Source of the DNA: AP-16 sp963755055
GTDB taxonomy: Bacteria; Pseudomonadota; Alphaproteobacteria; Rhizobiales; Xanthobacteraceae
Assembly (NCBI GenBank): GCA_963755055.1
Contig: CAVWIS010000043.1
Coordinates: 79,777-143,776 of the forward strand
Direction: 5' to 3'
Length of the DNA: 64,000 nt
Shown piece after piece: positions 45,647 through 54,826 of this stretch; within the stretch, counting starts at the first letter, position 1; each line of letters begins with the position of its first letter. The position numbers were made by a program, and so were the translations under genes. The notes beneath the pieces were generated by a model. The model was not told the DNA's origin. It saw only the letters and a program-made list of their open reading frames with translations, and ran no database searches.

Positions 45647-46801
45647 CTAATAGGCGTCAAGAATGCGCCGGTAGATTCTCGTCAAATGTTCGAGATCGGC
45701 GACCGCCACCCGTTCGTCGACGTGGTGCGCCAGCTGGCCCACCAGGCCGAGCTCGACGACCGGACAGGCGTTCTTGATGAACCGCGCGTCCGAGGTCCCG
45801 CCGGTGGTCGACAGCGCGGGTTTTTGCCCGGTCACGTCGGCGACCGCCGCGGTGACGAGATCGACGAAGGGGCCGGGCTCGGTGAGAAAAACCTCGCAGT
45901 TGGACGGATCGAAGTCGAGGCGCCAGCCGATGCGGCCCGCCGCCGCCTCCGCGGCGCGCTCGCGCAGCAGCAGCTCGAGCGATTGCCGGCTGTGGGTGTC
46001 GTTGAACCGGATGTTGAAGCGGGCGCGCGCCTCGGCGGGGATCAGGTTGACGGTGCGGTTGCCGACGTCGACCGAGGTGAACTCCAGGTTCGAGGGATCG
46101 AAATGCGTCGTGCCATGGTCGAGCGGCTCGGCCATCAGCCGGCTCATCAGGGTGACGAGGCCGCGGATCGGGTTGTCGGCGCGCTGCGGATAGGCGACGT
46201 GGCCCTGGCGGCCGGTCACCACCAGCGTGCCGTTGAGTGAGCCGCGCCGGCCGACCTTGACCATGTCGCCGAGCACCGTGTCGTTGCTCGGCTCGCCGAC
46301 CAGGCAGTGGTCGAATTTTTCGCCGCGCGCCTTTGCCCAGTCGAGCAGCTTGGGCGTGCCGTTGACCGCCGGACCTTCCTCGTCGCCGGTGATCAGGAAC
46401 GAGATCGAGCCCTTGCGTGCGCGGTTGTGCGCCAGATGATCGAGGGCGGCGGCGACGAAACAGGCGATCGCCCCCTTCATGTCGACGGCGCCGCGGCCCC
46501 ACAGCTGGCCGTCGGCGATGTCGCCGGCGAATGGCGGATGCGACCACCTGGCCTCGTCGCCCGGCGACACCACGTCGGTATGTCCGGCGAACACCAGATT
46601 CGGCGCCGTCGTGCCGATCCGCGCATAAAGGTTCTCGACGTCCGGGGTGCCCGGCTCGGAGAATGTGATCCGCTCGACCGCGAAGCCCGCGCCCGAGAGT
46701 ACGCGCTCGAGCAAGGCCAGCGCGCCGCCCTCGTCCGGCGTCACCGACCGGCAGCGGATGAGATCGCGGGCGATGGCGACCGGGTCGGCGGATCTGCTCA
46801 T
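45647..46801 (-). CDS. dapE: Succinyl-diaminopimelate desuccinylase
   Basis: The 384-residue metallopeptidase has the M20 motifs VFAGHTDVVSPGDE and LWGRGAVDMKGAIACF, then ITGDEEGPAVNGT, which carry the zinc ligands, and a C-terminal LSTTGGTSDARFI. It hydrolyses N-succinyl-LL-DAP to LL-DAP in lysine and peptidoglycan synthesis. dapD lies upstream on the same strand with an 18-bp gap. Confidence 0.96.
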   Translation of the reverse strand: MSRSADPVAIARDLIRCRSVTPDEGGALALLERVLSGAGFAVERITFSEPGTPDVENLYARIGTTAPNLVFAGHTDVVSPGDEARWSHPPFAGDIADGQLWGRGAVDMKGAIACFVAAALDHLAHNRARKGSISFLITGDEEGPAVNGTPKLLDWAKARGEKFDHCLVGEPSNDTVLGDMVKVGRRGSLNGTLVVTGRQGHVAYPQRADNPIRGLVTLMSRLMAEPLDHGTTHFDPSNLEFTSVDVGNRTVNLIPAEARARFNIRFNDTHSRQSLELLLRERAAEAAAGRIGWRLDFDPSNCEVFLTEPGPFVDLVTAAVADVTGQKPALSTTGGTSDARFIKNACPVVELGLVGQLAHHVDERVAVADLEHLTRIYRRILDAY

Positions 46802-46819
46802 CGGGCGATGCCGGCAGCT

Positions 46820-47668
46820 TCAGTCGCGCAACAGCTCGTTGATCGAGGTTTTTGCCCGGGTGCGTGCGTCGACCGTCTTGACGATGACCGCGCAGGAAAG
46901 CCCCGGCCCCGGCTCGTTGCCCGCCTTGCCGGTCAGCGACGGCAGGGTCCCGGGCACCACCACCGCATAGGGCGGCACCTCGCCCACATGGATCTTTCCG
47001 GTCGCCCGGTCGACGATCTTGGTCGAGGCGCCGATGAACACTCCCATGGCGAGCACCGCGCCTTCGCGCACGATCACCCCTTCGGCGACCTCGGAGCGCG
47101 CGCCGATGAAGCAGTTGTCCTCGACGATCACCGGCTCGGCCTGCAGCGGCTCCAGCACGCCGCCGAGGCCGACGCCGCCGGAAATGTGACAGTTCTTGCC
47201 GACCTGCGCGCACGAGCCGACCGTCGACCAGGTATCGATCATGGTGCCGGAATCGACGTAGGCGCCGACATTGACGAAGCACGGCATCAGCACCACGCCG
47301 GGCGCCACATAGGCGGAGCGGCGCACGACGCAGCCGGGCACTGCGCGGAAGCCCGCATCGCGGAAACTTGCGTCGCTCCAGCCGTCGAACTTCGACGCCA
47401 CCTTGTCCCACCACGTGGCGCGCCCGGGCCCGCCGCCGATGACGCTCATGTCGTTCAAACGGAACGACATCAGCACCGCCTTCTTGAGCCACTGGTTGAC
47501 CCGCCAGGCGCCGCCGGAGTCCCTCTCGGCAACCCGCGCCTTGCCGTGGTCGAGCAGGTCGAGCGCGGTCTCCACCGCCTCGCGCACCGCGCCCTTGGTG
47601 GCGGGGCCAATCTCGGAGACTTTTTCGAAGGCCGCATCGATCGTCTTCGCAAGCTCGGTGTGCGACAT
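46820..47668 (-). CDS. dapD: Tetrahydrodipicolinate N-succinyltransferase
   Basis: From the ATG at 47668 (MSHTELAKTID) the enzyme has 282 residues. A helical N-domain is followed by a left-handed beta-helix with hexapeptide repeats (VGAYVDSGTMIDTWSTVGSCAQVGKN.. in pattern) and GGVGLGGVLEPLQAEPVIVED. It transfers succinyl to tetrahydrodipicolinate, the step before DapC and DapE. Part of the dap operon. Confidence 0.97.
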   Translation of the reverse strand: MSHTELAKTIDAAFEKVSEIGPATKGAVREAVETALDLLDHGKARVAERDSGGAWRVNQWLKKAVLMSFRLNDMSVIGGGPGRATWWDKVASKFDGWSDASFRDAGFRAVPGCVVRRSAYVAPGVVLMPCFVNVGAYVDSGTMIDTWSTVGSCAQVGKNCHISGGVGLGGVLEPLQAEPVIVEDNCFIGARSEVAEGVIVREGAVLAMGVFIGASTKIVDRATGKIHVGEVPPYAVVVPGTLPSLTGKAGNEPGPGLSCAVIVKTVDARTRAKTSINELLRD

Positions 47669-47748
47669 GGATGGATCCTGTGGTTGATCCGGTGGTTTGT
47701 CGGGGCAACCACAGGCGATGTCAAGCGAGCGTCGCCGGCCTTGCCTGA

Positions 47749-48483
47749 TCAGCGCGCCGGCGGCGCTGACGCGGTGAGGGTCGCGGCGATCTGCTGCAGA
47801 AAGGCGGTCAGATCGTCGGTGACGTGGTCGACATGGCGGGCGTCGCGCCCCTCGAGCTCCCAGTCCTGGCGAAACACCTCGCGGGTGCCCGACGGCACCA
47901 CCAGCACCGTCGTCATGCCGAGCGCGTGCGGCACGTCGAGGTTGCGCGCCAGGTCCTCGAACATCGCCGCCCGGCCGGGATCGACCCGGTGGGCGGCGAG
48001 GAAGCGGTCGTAGGTCTGCGGCAGCGGCTTCGGCTCGAGGCCGGCCGCCACGATGTCGAACACGTCGTCGAAATGCCGGTGGATCGCCAGCTTCCGCGTC
48101 ACCGCGTCGGCGTGCTTGCGGGTGCCGTTGGTGAGGATGAGCTTGCGGCCAGAAAGCTGCTCGATCGCGGCGCCGAGCGCCGGGTTGGGCTCCAGCGGCG
48201 AATGATCGATCTCGTGGACGAAGTCGAGGAATTCGTCGGCGTCGAGCCCGTGCTCGATCATCAGCCCGCGCATCGAGGTGCCGTAGCGCCGATAGTAGTC
48301 CTTCTGCACCCGGTAGGCCTCCTCGTGGCCGATCGCCAGGAAGCGCGCGATGTAGTCGCGGATGCGGGTGTCGACCTGGTGCCACAGGAGGTGATGCGGA
48401 TAGAGCGTGTTGTCGAGGTCGAACACCCAGGTCTCGACATGGGCGAAGCCGCGCGGCGCGGCGCCTTCGGTTGCGTCGTTCAT
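47749..48483 (-). CDS. HAD-superfamily pyrimidine 5'-nucleotidase
   Basis: The 244-residue protein has the HAD motif I as VFDLDNTLYPHHLLW (two Asp), motif II LILTNGTRKHA and motif III/IV AAMFEDLARNLDVPH. The cap region fits SDT1/pyrimidine 5'-nucleotidase-like proteins. It dephosphorylates small nucleotides, probably UMP or CMP; substrate inferred. It sits between dapD and the DUF1036 gene in the same direction, 3 bases after the latter's stop. Confidence 0.9.
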   Translation of the reverse strand: MNDATEGAAPRGFAHVETWVFDLDNTLYPHHLLWHQVDTRIRDYIARFLAIGHEEAYRVQKDYYRRYGTSMRGLMIEHGLDADEFLDFVHEIDHSPLEPNPALGAAIEQLSGRKLILTNGTRKHADAVTRKLAIHRHFDDVFDIVAAGLEPKPLPQTYDRFLAAHRVDPGRAAMFEDLARNLDVPHALGMTTVLVVPSGTREVFRQDWELEGRDARHVDHVTDDLTAFLQQIAATLTASAPPAR

Positions 48484-48486
48484 CGT

Positions 48487-49491
48487 CTATTCCCGGAAAT
48501 GCACGGTCGCCCCGCCGCCGACGGTCTCGACGGGAGCGAAGCCGTTGGCGTTGAGGCCCTTGGCGACGCAGTCCGCGTGGTCGTCGAGCTCGAAGCGCAC
48601 GCCGCGGGTGCACAGCATCCGGTCGCCGCCCCAGACCAGCGGCCTGTCGCCGCGCATGATCACCGTTCCGTTCCGGTCGACCGCCTCGGCGAAGCTGAAC
48701 AGCCGCCGCGGCTGGCCAAAGATCTCAGGGCGCAGGCAGTTCCCCGGCTCGACCCGGTACCAGCCGCGCGTCACCACGGTGCCGCCGTCCTCGATGCCGA
48801 GCGCCGCCATCACGGTCGACTGCGTCTCGTTGCACCAGGAAAGGCCGCCGCCGGGCTTCACCGCCTCGGCGAGGGACGCGAACACGGTCGCCGCCGCGGC
48901 GCCGGCCGGCAGCTTGCGGTCGCCGAGGAACCGGGCGAGCGCGGCGTCGGCCCTGGCGACGCCGATCCCGTCGACCGGACCGGCGTCGTAGCCGGCGATC
49001 GCCAGGAGGCGCTGGATGCCGGCGAGCCGCGCCTGCTCGTCGTCGTAGCCGGCCTCCTCCGCAATGGTGGTGGTGAGACCGGACTCCGTTTCGGCGGGTT
49101 TCACCGCGGTGAAGCGGGCGACGCGCTGGCCCTTCTGCTCCTCGCATTTTGCGCCCGCGATGACGAAATTGCCGTCCGCGATGCACAGATCGACGTGGCC
49201 GGCCTGCGGCAGCGGCGAGCCGCCATAGGCCGGGAGCGCGCGGGCGAAGACGTAGACCTGATCGGCCTCGATCCGGCCGGAGAGCACGCCGCGGCACTGG
49301 CCCGGATCGATGCGGAACCAGCCGCGCGTCGCCGCCGCCCCCTTGTCCTCGAGGCCCAGCGCCAGGTCGAGCACGTAGCTGGTGCGGTTGCACAGGCGCA
49401 GATCGGCGCGGGCCGGAGAACACCATGCGAGGATGGCGGCGACGATGCACAGGACGGCGCAGATCAGCCGCGATGTGCCGGTCCGGTCCAT
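48487..49491 (-). CDS. Secreted protein with two DUF1036 domains
   Basis: The 334-residue protein starts MDRTGTSRLICAVLCIVAAILAW and has a signal peptide ending near SPARA. Two DUF1036 copies follow, each with a Cys-containing core: LRLCNRTSYVLDLALGLED .. GWFRIDPGQC and SWCNETQSTVMAALGIEDG .. GWYRVEPGNC. A linker between them (LLAIAGYDAGPVDGIG) resembles a peptidoglycan-binding domain. It is a periplasmic protein of unknown function. Its start overlaps the argB stop by one base, so it is probably coupled to argB translation. Confidence 0.85.
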   Translation of the reverse strand: MDRTGTSRLICAVLCIVAAILAWCSPARADLRLCNRTSYVLDLALGLEDKGAAATRGWFRIDPGQCRGVLSGRIEADQVYVFARALPAYGGSPLPQAGHVDLCIADGNFVIAGAKCEEQKGQRVARFTAVKPAETESGLTTTIAEEAGYDDEQARLAGIQRLLAIAGYDAGPVDGIGVARADAALARFLGDRKLPAGAAAATVFASLAEAVKPGGGLSWCNETQSTVMAALGIEDGGTVVTRGWYRVEPGNCLRPEIFGQPRRLFSFAEAVDRNGTVIMRGDRPLVWGGDRMLCTRGVRFELDDHADCVAKGLNANGFAPVETVGGGATVHFRE

Positions 49492-50377
49492 CACAGGTGG
49501 ATCAGCGTTCCCGCGCCATGGTCGGTGAGGAGCTCGAGCAGCACCGCATGCGGCACCTTGCCGTCGATGATGACGACGCCCTCGACGCCCTGCTCGAGCG
49601 CGTAGATGCAGGTCTCGACCTTGGGGATCATGCCGCCGGAGATCGTGCCGTCGGCGATCAGCGCCCGCGCCGCGTCGACCGACAGCTCCCTGATCAGGTT
49701 CTTCGACCGGTCGAGCACGCCGGGCACGTCGGTGAGCAGCAGCAGGCGCTTGGCCTTGAGCGCGCCGGCGATGGCGCCGGCGAAGGTGTCGGCGTTGACG
49801 TTGTAGGTGCCGCCGTCCGGCCGAGGTGGCGACCGGCGCGAGCACCGGGATGAGATCGCGCCCGAGCATCTGGTCGAGCACCGTGGTGTCGACCGTCTCC
49901 GGCTCGCCGACGAAGCCGAGATCGACCACCTTCTCGATGTTGGAATCCGGGTCGACCACGCTGCGGCGTCGCCTTGCGCGCCAGCACCATGTTGCCGTCC
50001 TTGCCGCACAGCCCGACGGCGCGGCCGCCGGCCTCGTTGATGTAGCCGACGATCTGCTTGTTGATCGAGCCGGCCAGCACCATCTCGACGATCTCGACGG
50101 TCGCCGCGTCGGTGACGCGCAGGCCCGCGGCGAACTCCGACTTGATGCCGAGCCGCTCCAGCATGGCCTGATCTGCGGCCCGCCGCCATGCACCACCACC
50201 GGGTTGATCGCCGCCTGCTCGAGCAGCACGATGTCGCGGGCGAAAGGCGCGGGCGAGCTCCTCGTCGCCCATGGCGTGGCCGCCGTATTTCACCACGATG
50301 GTTTCCTCGTCGTAGCGCTGCATATAGGGCAGCGCCTCGGACAGGATCCGGGCCTTGTCGGCAGGCGTGGCGTCCAT
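49491..50377 (-). pseudogene. argB: Acetylglutamate kinase, with several frame changes (likely sequence errors)
   Basis: All parts of ArgB are present in order but in different frames: MDATPADKARILSEALPYMQ and IVVKYGGHAMGDEELARAF; then NPVVVHGGGPQI; MLERLGIKSEFAAGLRVT and VEIVEMVLAGSINKQIVGY; VVDPDSNIEKVVDLGFVGEP; and GGTYNVNADTFAGAIAGAL to the stop. Frame changes fall near 50242, 50172, 49968 and 49820, each by a small indel. No in-frame stop or large loss is seen. As engB next to it shows the same pattern, I think sequencing indels are more likely than decay. If intact, it phosphorylates N-acetylglutamate in arginine synthesis. Confidence 0.8.
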
Positions 50378-50459
50378 GGGCATTTCCTGTGCGACGTGTC
50401 GCGAGGTGCGCGACGGCGCTGTTCTACCGGTGACGGCGCGGCGCCGAAAGGGGAAATGG

Positions 50460-51156
50460 CTATCCGGCGCGCTCGGCGGCGAGCCGCGCGATGGCGGCGC
50501 GCAGCTCCGGCATGCCGCGACCGGTCCGCGCCGAGGTCGCGACGATGTCGGGATAGGCCGCGCGCCCGCCGGCGGATCGCCTCGGCGGTCGTCGCGATGG
50601 TGCGGGCGAGCGCCTCCGCCTTCACGCTCGTCGGCCTTGGTGAGCACCAGCTGGTAGGACACCGCCGCGCGGTCGAGCTCGGAGAGCACCGGCGCGTCGG
50701 CGGCTTTCAGCCCGTGGCGGGCATCGATCAGCACGTAGACGCGGGCGAGGTTGCGCCGCGCCGCCAGATAGGCGTGGATCAGCCCGGTCCAGGCCGCGAC
50801 CTTGCGCTTGGCGCCGCCGCATAGCCGTAGCCCGGCATGTCGACCAGGCTCAGCCGGCCGTCGAGCGCGAAGAAGTTCAGCTCCTGGGTGCGGCCCGGCG
50901 TGTTCGAGGTGCGCGCCAGCGCCTTCCGCCCGGTGAGCGCGTTGATCAGGCTCGACTTGCCGACATTGGAGCGGCCGGCGAAGGCGATCTCGACGCCGCG
51001 CATCGCCGGCAGCGACTCGACCGAGGCGGCGGCGGGGATGAACTGCCAGTTGCCGGCGAACAGTCGCCGCCCCGCCTCGATCTCCGGGGCGGTGAACCCG
51101 GGCGCAAGCTCGGCCGCCGCCTGGTCGTCGTCGAGGCCCGGTTGCAAGGCGGCCAT
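50460..51156 (-). pseudogene. engB: Ribosome-biogenesis GTPase EngB/YihA, with frame changes (likely sequence errors)
   Basis: The N-terminal part reads in frame from the ATG at 51156, which overlaps the yidC stop by one base. It holds the G1 motif FAGRSNVGKSSLINALTG, then NTPGRTQELNFF and LVDMPGYGYA (G3). After a -1 change near 50812 the frame continues KVAAWTGLIHAYLAARRN and YQLVLTKADE (G4), then shifts near 50627 (KAEALARTIATTAEAI) and near 50560 to the stop at 50460. EngB is normally essential for 50S assembly, so a true null is unlikely; read errors are the better explanation. Confidence 0.8.
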
Positions 51157-53009
51157 CAGCCGCTCGTCTTGCTCTTGGCGAACAGCGAGCGGATGTTGTC
51201 GAACAGCGCGCGGAGGTTGTCGAACAGCTCGATCTTGGCGCCGTTGCGCCGCATGATCACCGACTGCTGGATGACCGAGAGCGTGTTGTTCCACGCCCAG
51301 TAGATCACCAGGCCGGCGGGGAAGCTCGCCAGCATGAAGGTGAAGATCATCGGCATCCAGGCGAAGATCATCTTCTGGGTCGGGTCGGGCGGCGCCGGGT
51401 TGAGCTTCATCTGCACCCACATGGTGACGCCCATCACCAGCGGCCAGGCGCCGAGCATCAGGAAATGGCCGATCATCGGCACGTGCGAGGGGTCCCAGGG
51501 GATCAGGCCGAACAGGTTGAACACCGTGGTCGGGTCGGGCGCCGAGAGATCCTTGATCCAGCCGAAGAACGGCGCGTGGCGCATCTCGATGGTGACGAAC
51601 AGCACCTTGTAGAGCGAGAAGAACACCGGGATCTGGATCACCATCGGCAGGCAGCCGGCCACCGGGTTGATCTTCTCCTTCTTGTAGAGCTCCATCAGCT
51701 CCTGCTGCTGGCGCGCCTTGTCGTCGGGGAAGCGTTCGCGCAGCGCCTGCATCTGCGGCTGCACCGCCTTCATCTTGGCCATCGACGCATAGGACTTGTT
51801 GGCGAGCGGGAAGAAGGCGAGCTTGACGAGCACGGTGACGATCAGGATGGCGACGCCGAAATTGCCGACCAGGTGGAAGAAGAAATCCAGCAGCTTGAAC
51901 ATCGGCTTGGTGATGAAATAGAACCAGCCCCAGTCGATCATCAGCTCGAACCGATTGAGCTTCATCGACTTGTCGTAGGCGTCGATGGTGGCGATCTCCT
52001 TGGCGCCGGCGAACAGCCGGGCATCGGCGGACGTCGTGCCGCCGGGCGGGATCGTCCGCGCCTCGAGCAGGTAGTCGGTCTGGTAGGTCTTGACGGTGCC
52101 GATGGCGCCGGCGGTGAAGTGCGCCTGCAGCTGGGCGGTCGGGTCGGGCAGCAGCGCCGCCGCCCAGTACTTGTCGGTGATGCCGAGCCACGCATTGGTG
52201 ACCGGGAACGTGATGGTCTTCTTCTCCTCGATCTTGCTGTAGGTGATCTCCTGCAGGCCCTGGTCGCCGAGCACGCCGATCAGGCCTTCGTGCAGGATGT
52301 AGTAGCCGAGCGTCGGCGGCGTGCCGTGGCGCGAGATCAGGGCGAACGGGTTCAGCGTCACCGCGGCCGTGCCCTTGTTGGCGACCTCGTCCTTGACGGT
52401 GAACAGGTATTTTTCATCGACCGCGAAGGTGCGGCGGAACTCGAGCCCGTCGCCGTTGTCCCACACGATGGTGACCGGCCGGCCGACGCCGAGGCTTCCC
52501 GACCCTTGCTGCCGCCACACCGTCTCGGGCCCCGGGACCTTGAGGTTGGCGCCGGGCGCTCCCACCCAGCCGAACTCGGCGTAGAACGGGTTGGGGCTGC
52601 CGGACGGCGAGAGCAGCACGATGGCGGGCGACTTGGGATCGACGGTCTCGCGATAACGCACCAGCGACAGGTCGTCGATGCGGCCGCCGGCAAGCGCAAT
52701 CGAGCCGACGAGATCCGGCGCCTCGAGCCTGATCCGCGGCGACTTGGCGAGCGCCTCCTCGCGGGTGAGCGGCTGCGCCGGCGCGGCGCCGCCCGGGCCG
52801 GGAACCTGCGCGGTGCCGCCCGGCGCCGCCGGGGAGGGCGGGCGGCCCGGCGCCTGCTCGCCCGGCTGCGGCTGCGGTTGGGTCTGTTGTTGCTGCTGGG
52901 CAATCTGCTTCTGCTTCTCCATCTGCGGCATGCCGATGAAGTACTGCCAGGCCAGCAGCACCAGTGCGGACAGCACCACGGCGAGGATCATGTTCTTCTG
53001 GTCGTTCAT
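51156..53009 (-). CDS. yidC: Membrane protein insertase YidC
   Basis: The 617-residue protein starts MNDQKNMILAVVLSALVLLAWQYFIG, an N-terminal membrane helix. A long periplasmic beta domain follows (Gln/Pro-rich linker near residues 35-80), then the five-helix insertase core with PMFKLLDFFFHLVGNFGVAIL, NPVAGCLPMVIQIPVFFSLYKVLF and WMPMIFTFMLASFPAGLVIYWAWNN. It inserts and folds inner-membrane proteins with or without SecYEG. It is followed by engB and preceded at once by rnpA. Confidence 0.97.
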   Translation of the reverse strand: MNDQKNMILAVVLSALVLLAWQYFIGMPQMEKQKQIAQQQQQTQPQPQPGEQAPGRPPSPAAPGGTAQVPGPGGAAPAQPLTREEALAKSPRIRLEAPDLVGSIALAGGRIDDLSLVRYRETVDPKSPAIVLLSPSGSPNPFYAEFGWVGAPGANLKVPGPETVWRQQGSGSLGVGRPVTIVWDNGDGLEFRRTFAVDEKYLFTVKDEVANKGTAAVTLNPFALISRHGTPPTLGYYILHEGLIGVLGDQGLQEITYSKIEEKKTITFPVTNAWLGITDKYWAAALLPDPTAQLQAHFTAGAIGTVKTYQTDYLLEARTIPPGGTTSADARLFAGAKEIATIDAYDKSMKLNRFELMIDWGWFYFITKPMFKLLDFFFHLVGNFGVAILIVTVLVKLAFFPLANKSYASMAKMKAVQPQMQALRERFPDDKARQQQELMELYKKEKINPVAGCLPMVIQIPVFFSLYKVLFVTIEMRHAPFFGWIKDLSAPDPTTVFNLFGLIPWDPSHVPMIGHFLMLGAWPLVMGVTMWVQMKLNPAPPDPTQKMIFAWMPMIFTFMLASFPAGLVIYWAWNNTLSVIQQSVIMRRNGAKIELFDNLRALFDNIRSLFAKSKTSG

Positions 53010-53402
53010 CTAGGATCTCTCGTCGTTGCGCTGGCGTTCGGCGCTGACGCCGTGGTCGCCCGGACCGCCGGGCCGGCGCGTCGCGTGGACGCGCCCGAGC
53101 GCCGTCTCGAATTCCGCGCGCAGGCGTTGGAAAGGCAGCCCCAGGGCGGCGCGCCGGCCGATCAGGACGTAGTCGAAGCCGAGCCGCATCGGTCCCACGG
53201 GCAAGAGCCTCACCATCTCCTTGAGCCGGCGCTTGACGCGATTGCGCTCGACGGCGTTGCCGACCTTGCGGGAGACCGTGAACCCGACCCGTGCCGGTCC
53301 CTCGTCGTCGCGGCGGCGCGCCTGCAGCACGAAAGCGGCGCCAGGCGCCCTGGTTCCGGCGGCTGCGGCGAGATAGTCCGCCCGTTGCCTCAGCCGTTCC
53401 AT
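53010..53402 (-). CDS. rnpA: Ribonuclease P protein component
   Basis: The 130-residue basic protein has the RnpA signature GFTVSRKVGNAVERNRVKRR, followed by LKEMVRLLP and FDYVLIGRR. It binds the catalytic RNase P RNA for tRNA 5' maturation. The stop is directly followed by the yidC start. Its C-terminal 25 residues (RPGGPGDHGVSAERQRN) are an extension common in this order. Confidence 0.94.
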   Translation of the reverse strand: MERLRQRADYLAAAAGTRAPGAAFVLQARRRDDEGPARVGFTVSRKVGNAVERNRVKRRLKEMVRLLPVGPMRLGFDYVLIGRRAALGLPFQRLRAEFETALGRVHATRRPGGPGDHGVSAERQRNDERS

Positions 53403-53433
53403 GGCATCGGCGCTGGCCGCCGACGGCGAGACG

Positions 53434-53568
53434 TCAGGCGCTCAGTCGCTTGCGGCCGCGCGATCGGCGCGCCGCGATGACCCGGCGACCGCCCGTGGTC
53501 GCCATGCGGGCACGAAAGCCGTGACGGCGCTTGCGCACGAGCTTGCTCGGTTGATAGGTCCGTTTCAC
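53434..53568 (-). CDS. rpmH: 50S ribosomal protein L34
   Basis: A 44-codon frame starts with GTG at 53568 and reads MKRTYQPSKLVRKRRHGFRA, then GGRRVIAARRSRGRKRLSA, the invariant L34 sequence. It is the first gene of the rpmH-rnpA-yidC-engB cluster; rnpA follows after 31 bases. Confidence 0.96.
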   Translation of the reverse strand: MKRTYQPSKLVRKRRHGFRARMATTGGRRVIAARRSRGRKRLSA

Positions 53569-53950
53569 CAGTGTTCTCCGCCGTCGCGGCAGGTCTGCCG
53601 AGTTCCAGGGTTTGCCAGGCTCTCCGAGCCGAGGTCCGATCGCCGGCTGCCGGTCGGCCCCCGGCCTCGAGGAAAGTCTCGGAAAATCGGGACGCTCGGC
53701 GTGCGAAAGTCCCGCGGCTTATATGGGACAGGCCTCATCCAAGTCAATGCAACCATGGCGTTGCGGCGGCCCGCCCGGTCGGCGTTCACGCTCCCGGGAC
53801 TGCGCGTCAATTCGGGGTGAGAGAGCGACCGGGCGATGGCTTTCCGGTATATCTTGTGCCTTCAGTTTTCGCCCGTCCGCCAGCCTTCGTGCCAAGGCTC
53901 GTCCCGGCGCTCCGCCGGCCTCATAGAACAAGACCAAGAGAGCAAAGCCG
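53569..53950. other. Divergent intergenic region upstream of rpmH
   Basis: No gene is supported; frames here have no family features. It should contain the promoter of the rpmH-rnpA-yidC operon, and around 53711-53760 a low-GC patch (TATATGGGAC) fits a -10 region. Confidence 0.4.
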
Positions 53951-54775
53951 ATGTCTCCCGATGGTCCGCCTGCCGTGATGCCCGCCGGCGGCTTCCGGCT
54001 TCGCCGGCTCGCTCCGGTGGCGGCCATCGTGCTGGCCATGGTGGTGATCTATGCGGCCGGGTGGCACCGGCAGATCTCGCTGGAGACGCTGGTGCGGCAC
54101 CGGGCGGTGATCGACGACTTCATCGACACCCACTACCTGGCGGCGATCGGCACCTTCGTGGCCGTCTATATCGCGCTGGTGGCGATGTCGATCCCGGGCG
54201 CGGTGTTCCTGACCGTCGCCAGCGGCATCCTGTTCGGCTGGCTGGTGGGCGGGCTCGCCACCGTGGTCGGCGCCACCATCGGGGCCACCATCATCTTTGA
54301 GATCGCCCGCACCGCGTGCGGCGAGACCCTGGTCCGCCGCGCCGGACCGCGGGTCATGAAGATCGCCCAGGGGTTCCGCGAGCACGCGTTCAGCTATCTG
54401 CTGTTCATCCGGCTGGTGCCGGTCTTTCCGTTCGTCCTGGTCAATATCGCGCCGGCGCTCGTCGGCGTGCGGCTCGGCACGTTTGTTGCCGCCACCTTCA
54501 TCGGCATCATCCCGGCGACCTTTGCCTTTGCGATGTTCGGCGCCGGCCTCGACAGCGTGCTGGCAGCCCAGGAATCGGTGTTCCGCGCCTGCATCGCGGC
54601 CGGCCGCTCCGACTGCCGCCTGGACTTCGACAGCTCCGCCGCCACCACCCCGGAGCTGATCGGCGCCATCGTGGCGCTCTGCGTCGTCGCCCTTATCCCG
54701 GTGGTCGTGCAACGCTGGCGTGCCGCCAGCCTCGCCCGGGCTCATCGTCCCGTTGCCGGCCCGCAGGACGGCTAG
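53951..54775 (+). CDS. TVP38/TMEM64 (DedA-like) membrane protein
   Basis: This 274-residue protein has about five hydrophobic segments. The VTT domain includes SIPGAVFLTVASGILFGWLVG and GATIGATIIFEIAR, then FSYLLFIRLVPVFPFVLVN and a GIIPATFAFAMFG re-entrant part. The family comprises lipid scramblase-like proteins and is often next to pyridine-nucleotide-disulfide oxidoreductases, as here (next gene 51 bp on). Role unproven: membrane lipid or metal/redox-linked transport is possible. Confidence 0.88.
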   Translation: MSPDGPPAVMPAGGFRLRRLAPVAAIVLAMVVIYAAGWHRQISLETLVRHRAVIDDFIDTHYLAAIGTFVAVYIALVAMSIPGAVFLTVASGILFGWLVGGLATVVGATIGATIIFEIARTACGETLVRRAGPRVMKIAQGFREHAFSYLLFIRLVPVFPFVLVNIAPALVGVRLGTFVAATFIGIIPATFAFAMFGAGLDSVLAAQESVFRACIAAGRSDCRLDFDSSAATTPELIGAIVALCVVALIPVVVQRWRAASLARAHRPVAGPQDG

Positions 54776-54826
54776 GTACACTCTGGCCGTCGGCTGATAC
54801 CTCACATCCCGACATCCGGAGGGGGC

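Noticed and set aside
45657..47708. 683-codon minus-strand frame
   Set aside because: Same strand but wrong frame over dapE and dapD; it is Arg-rich out-of-frame sequence.
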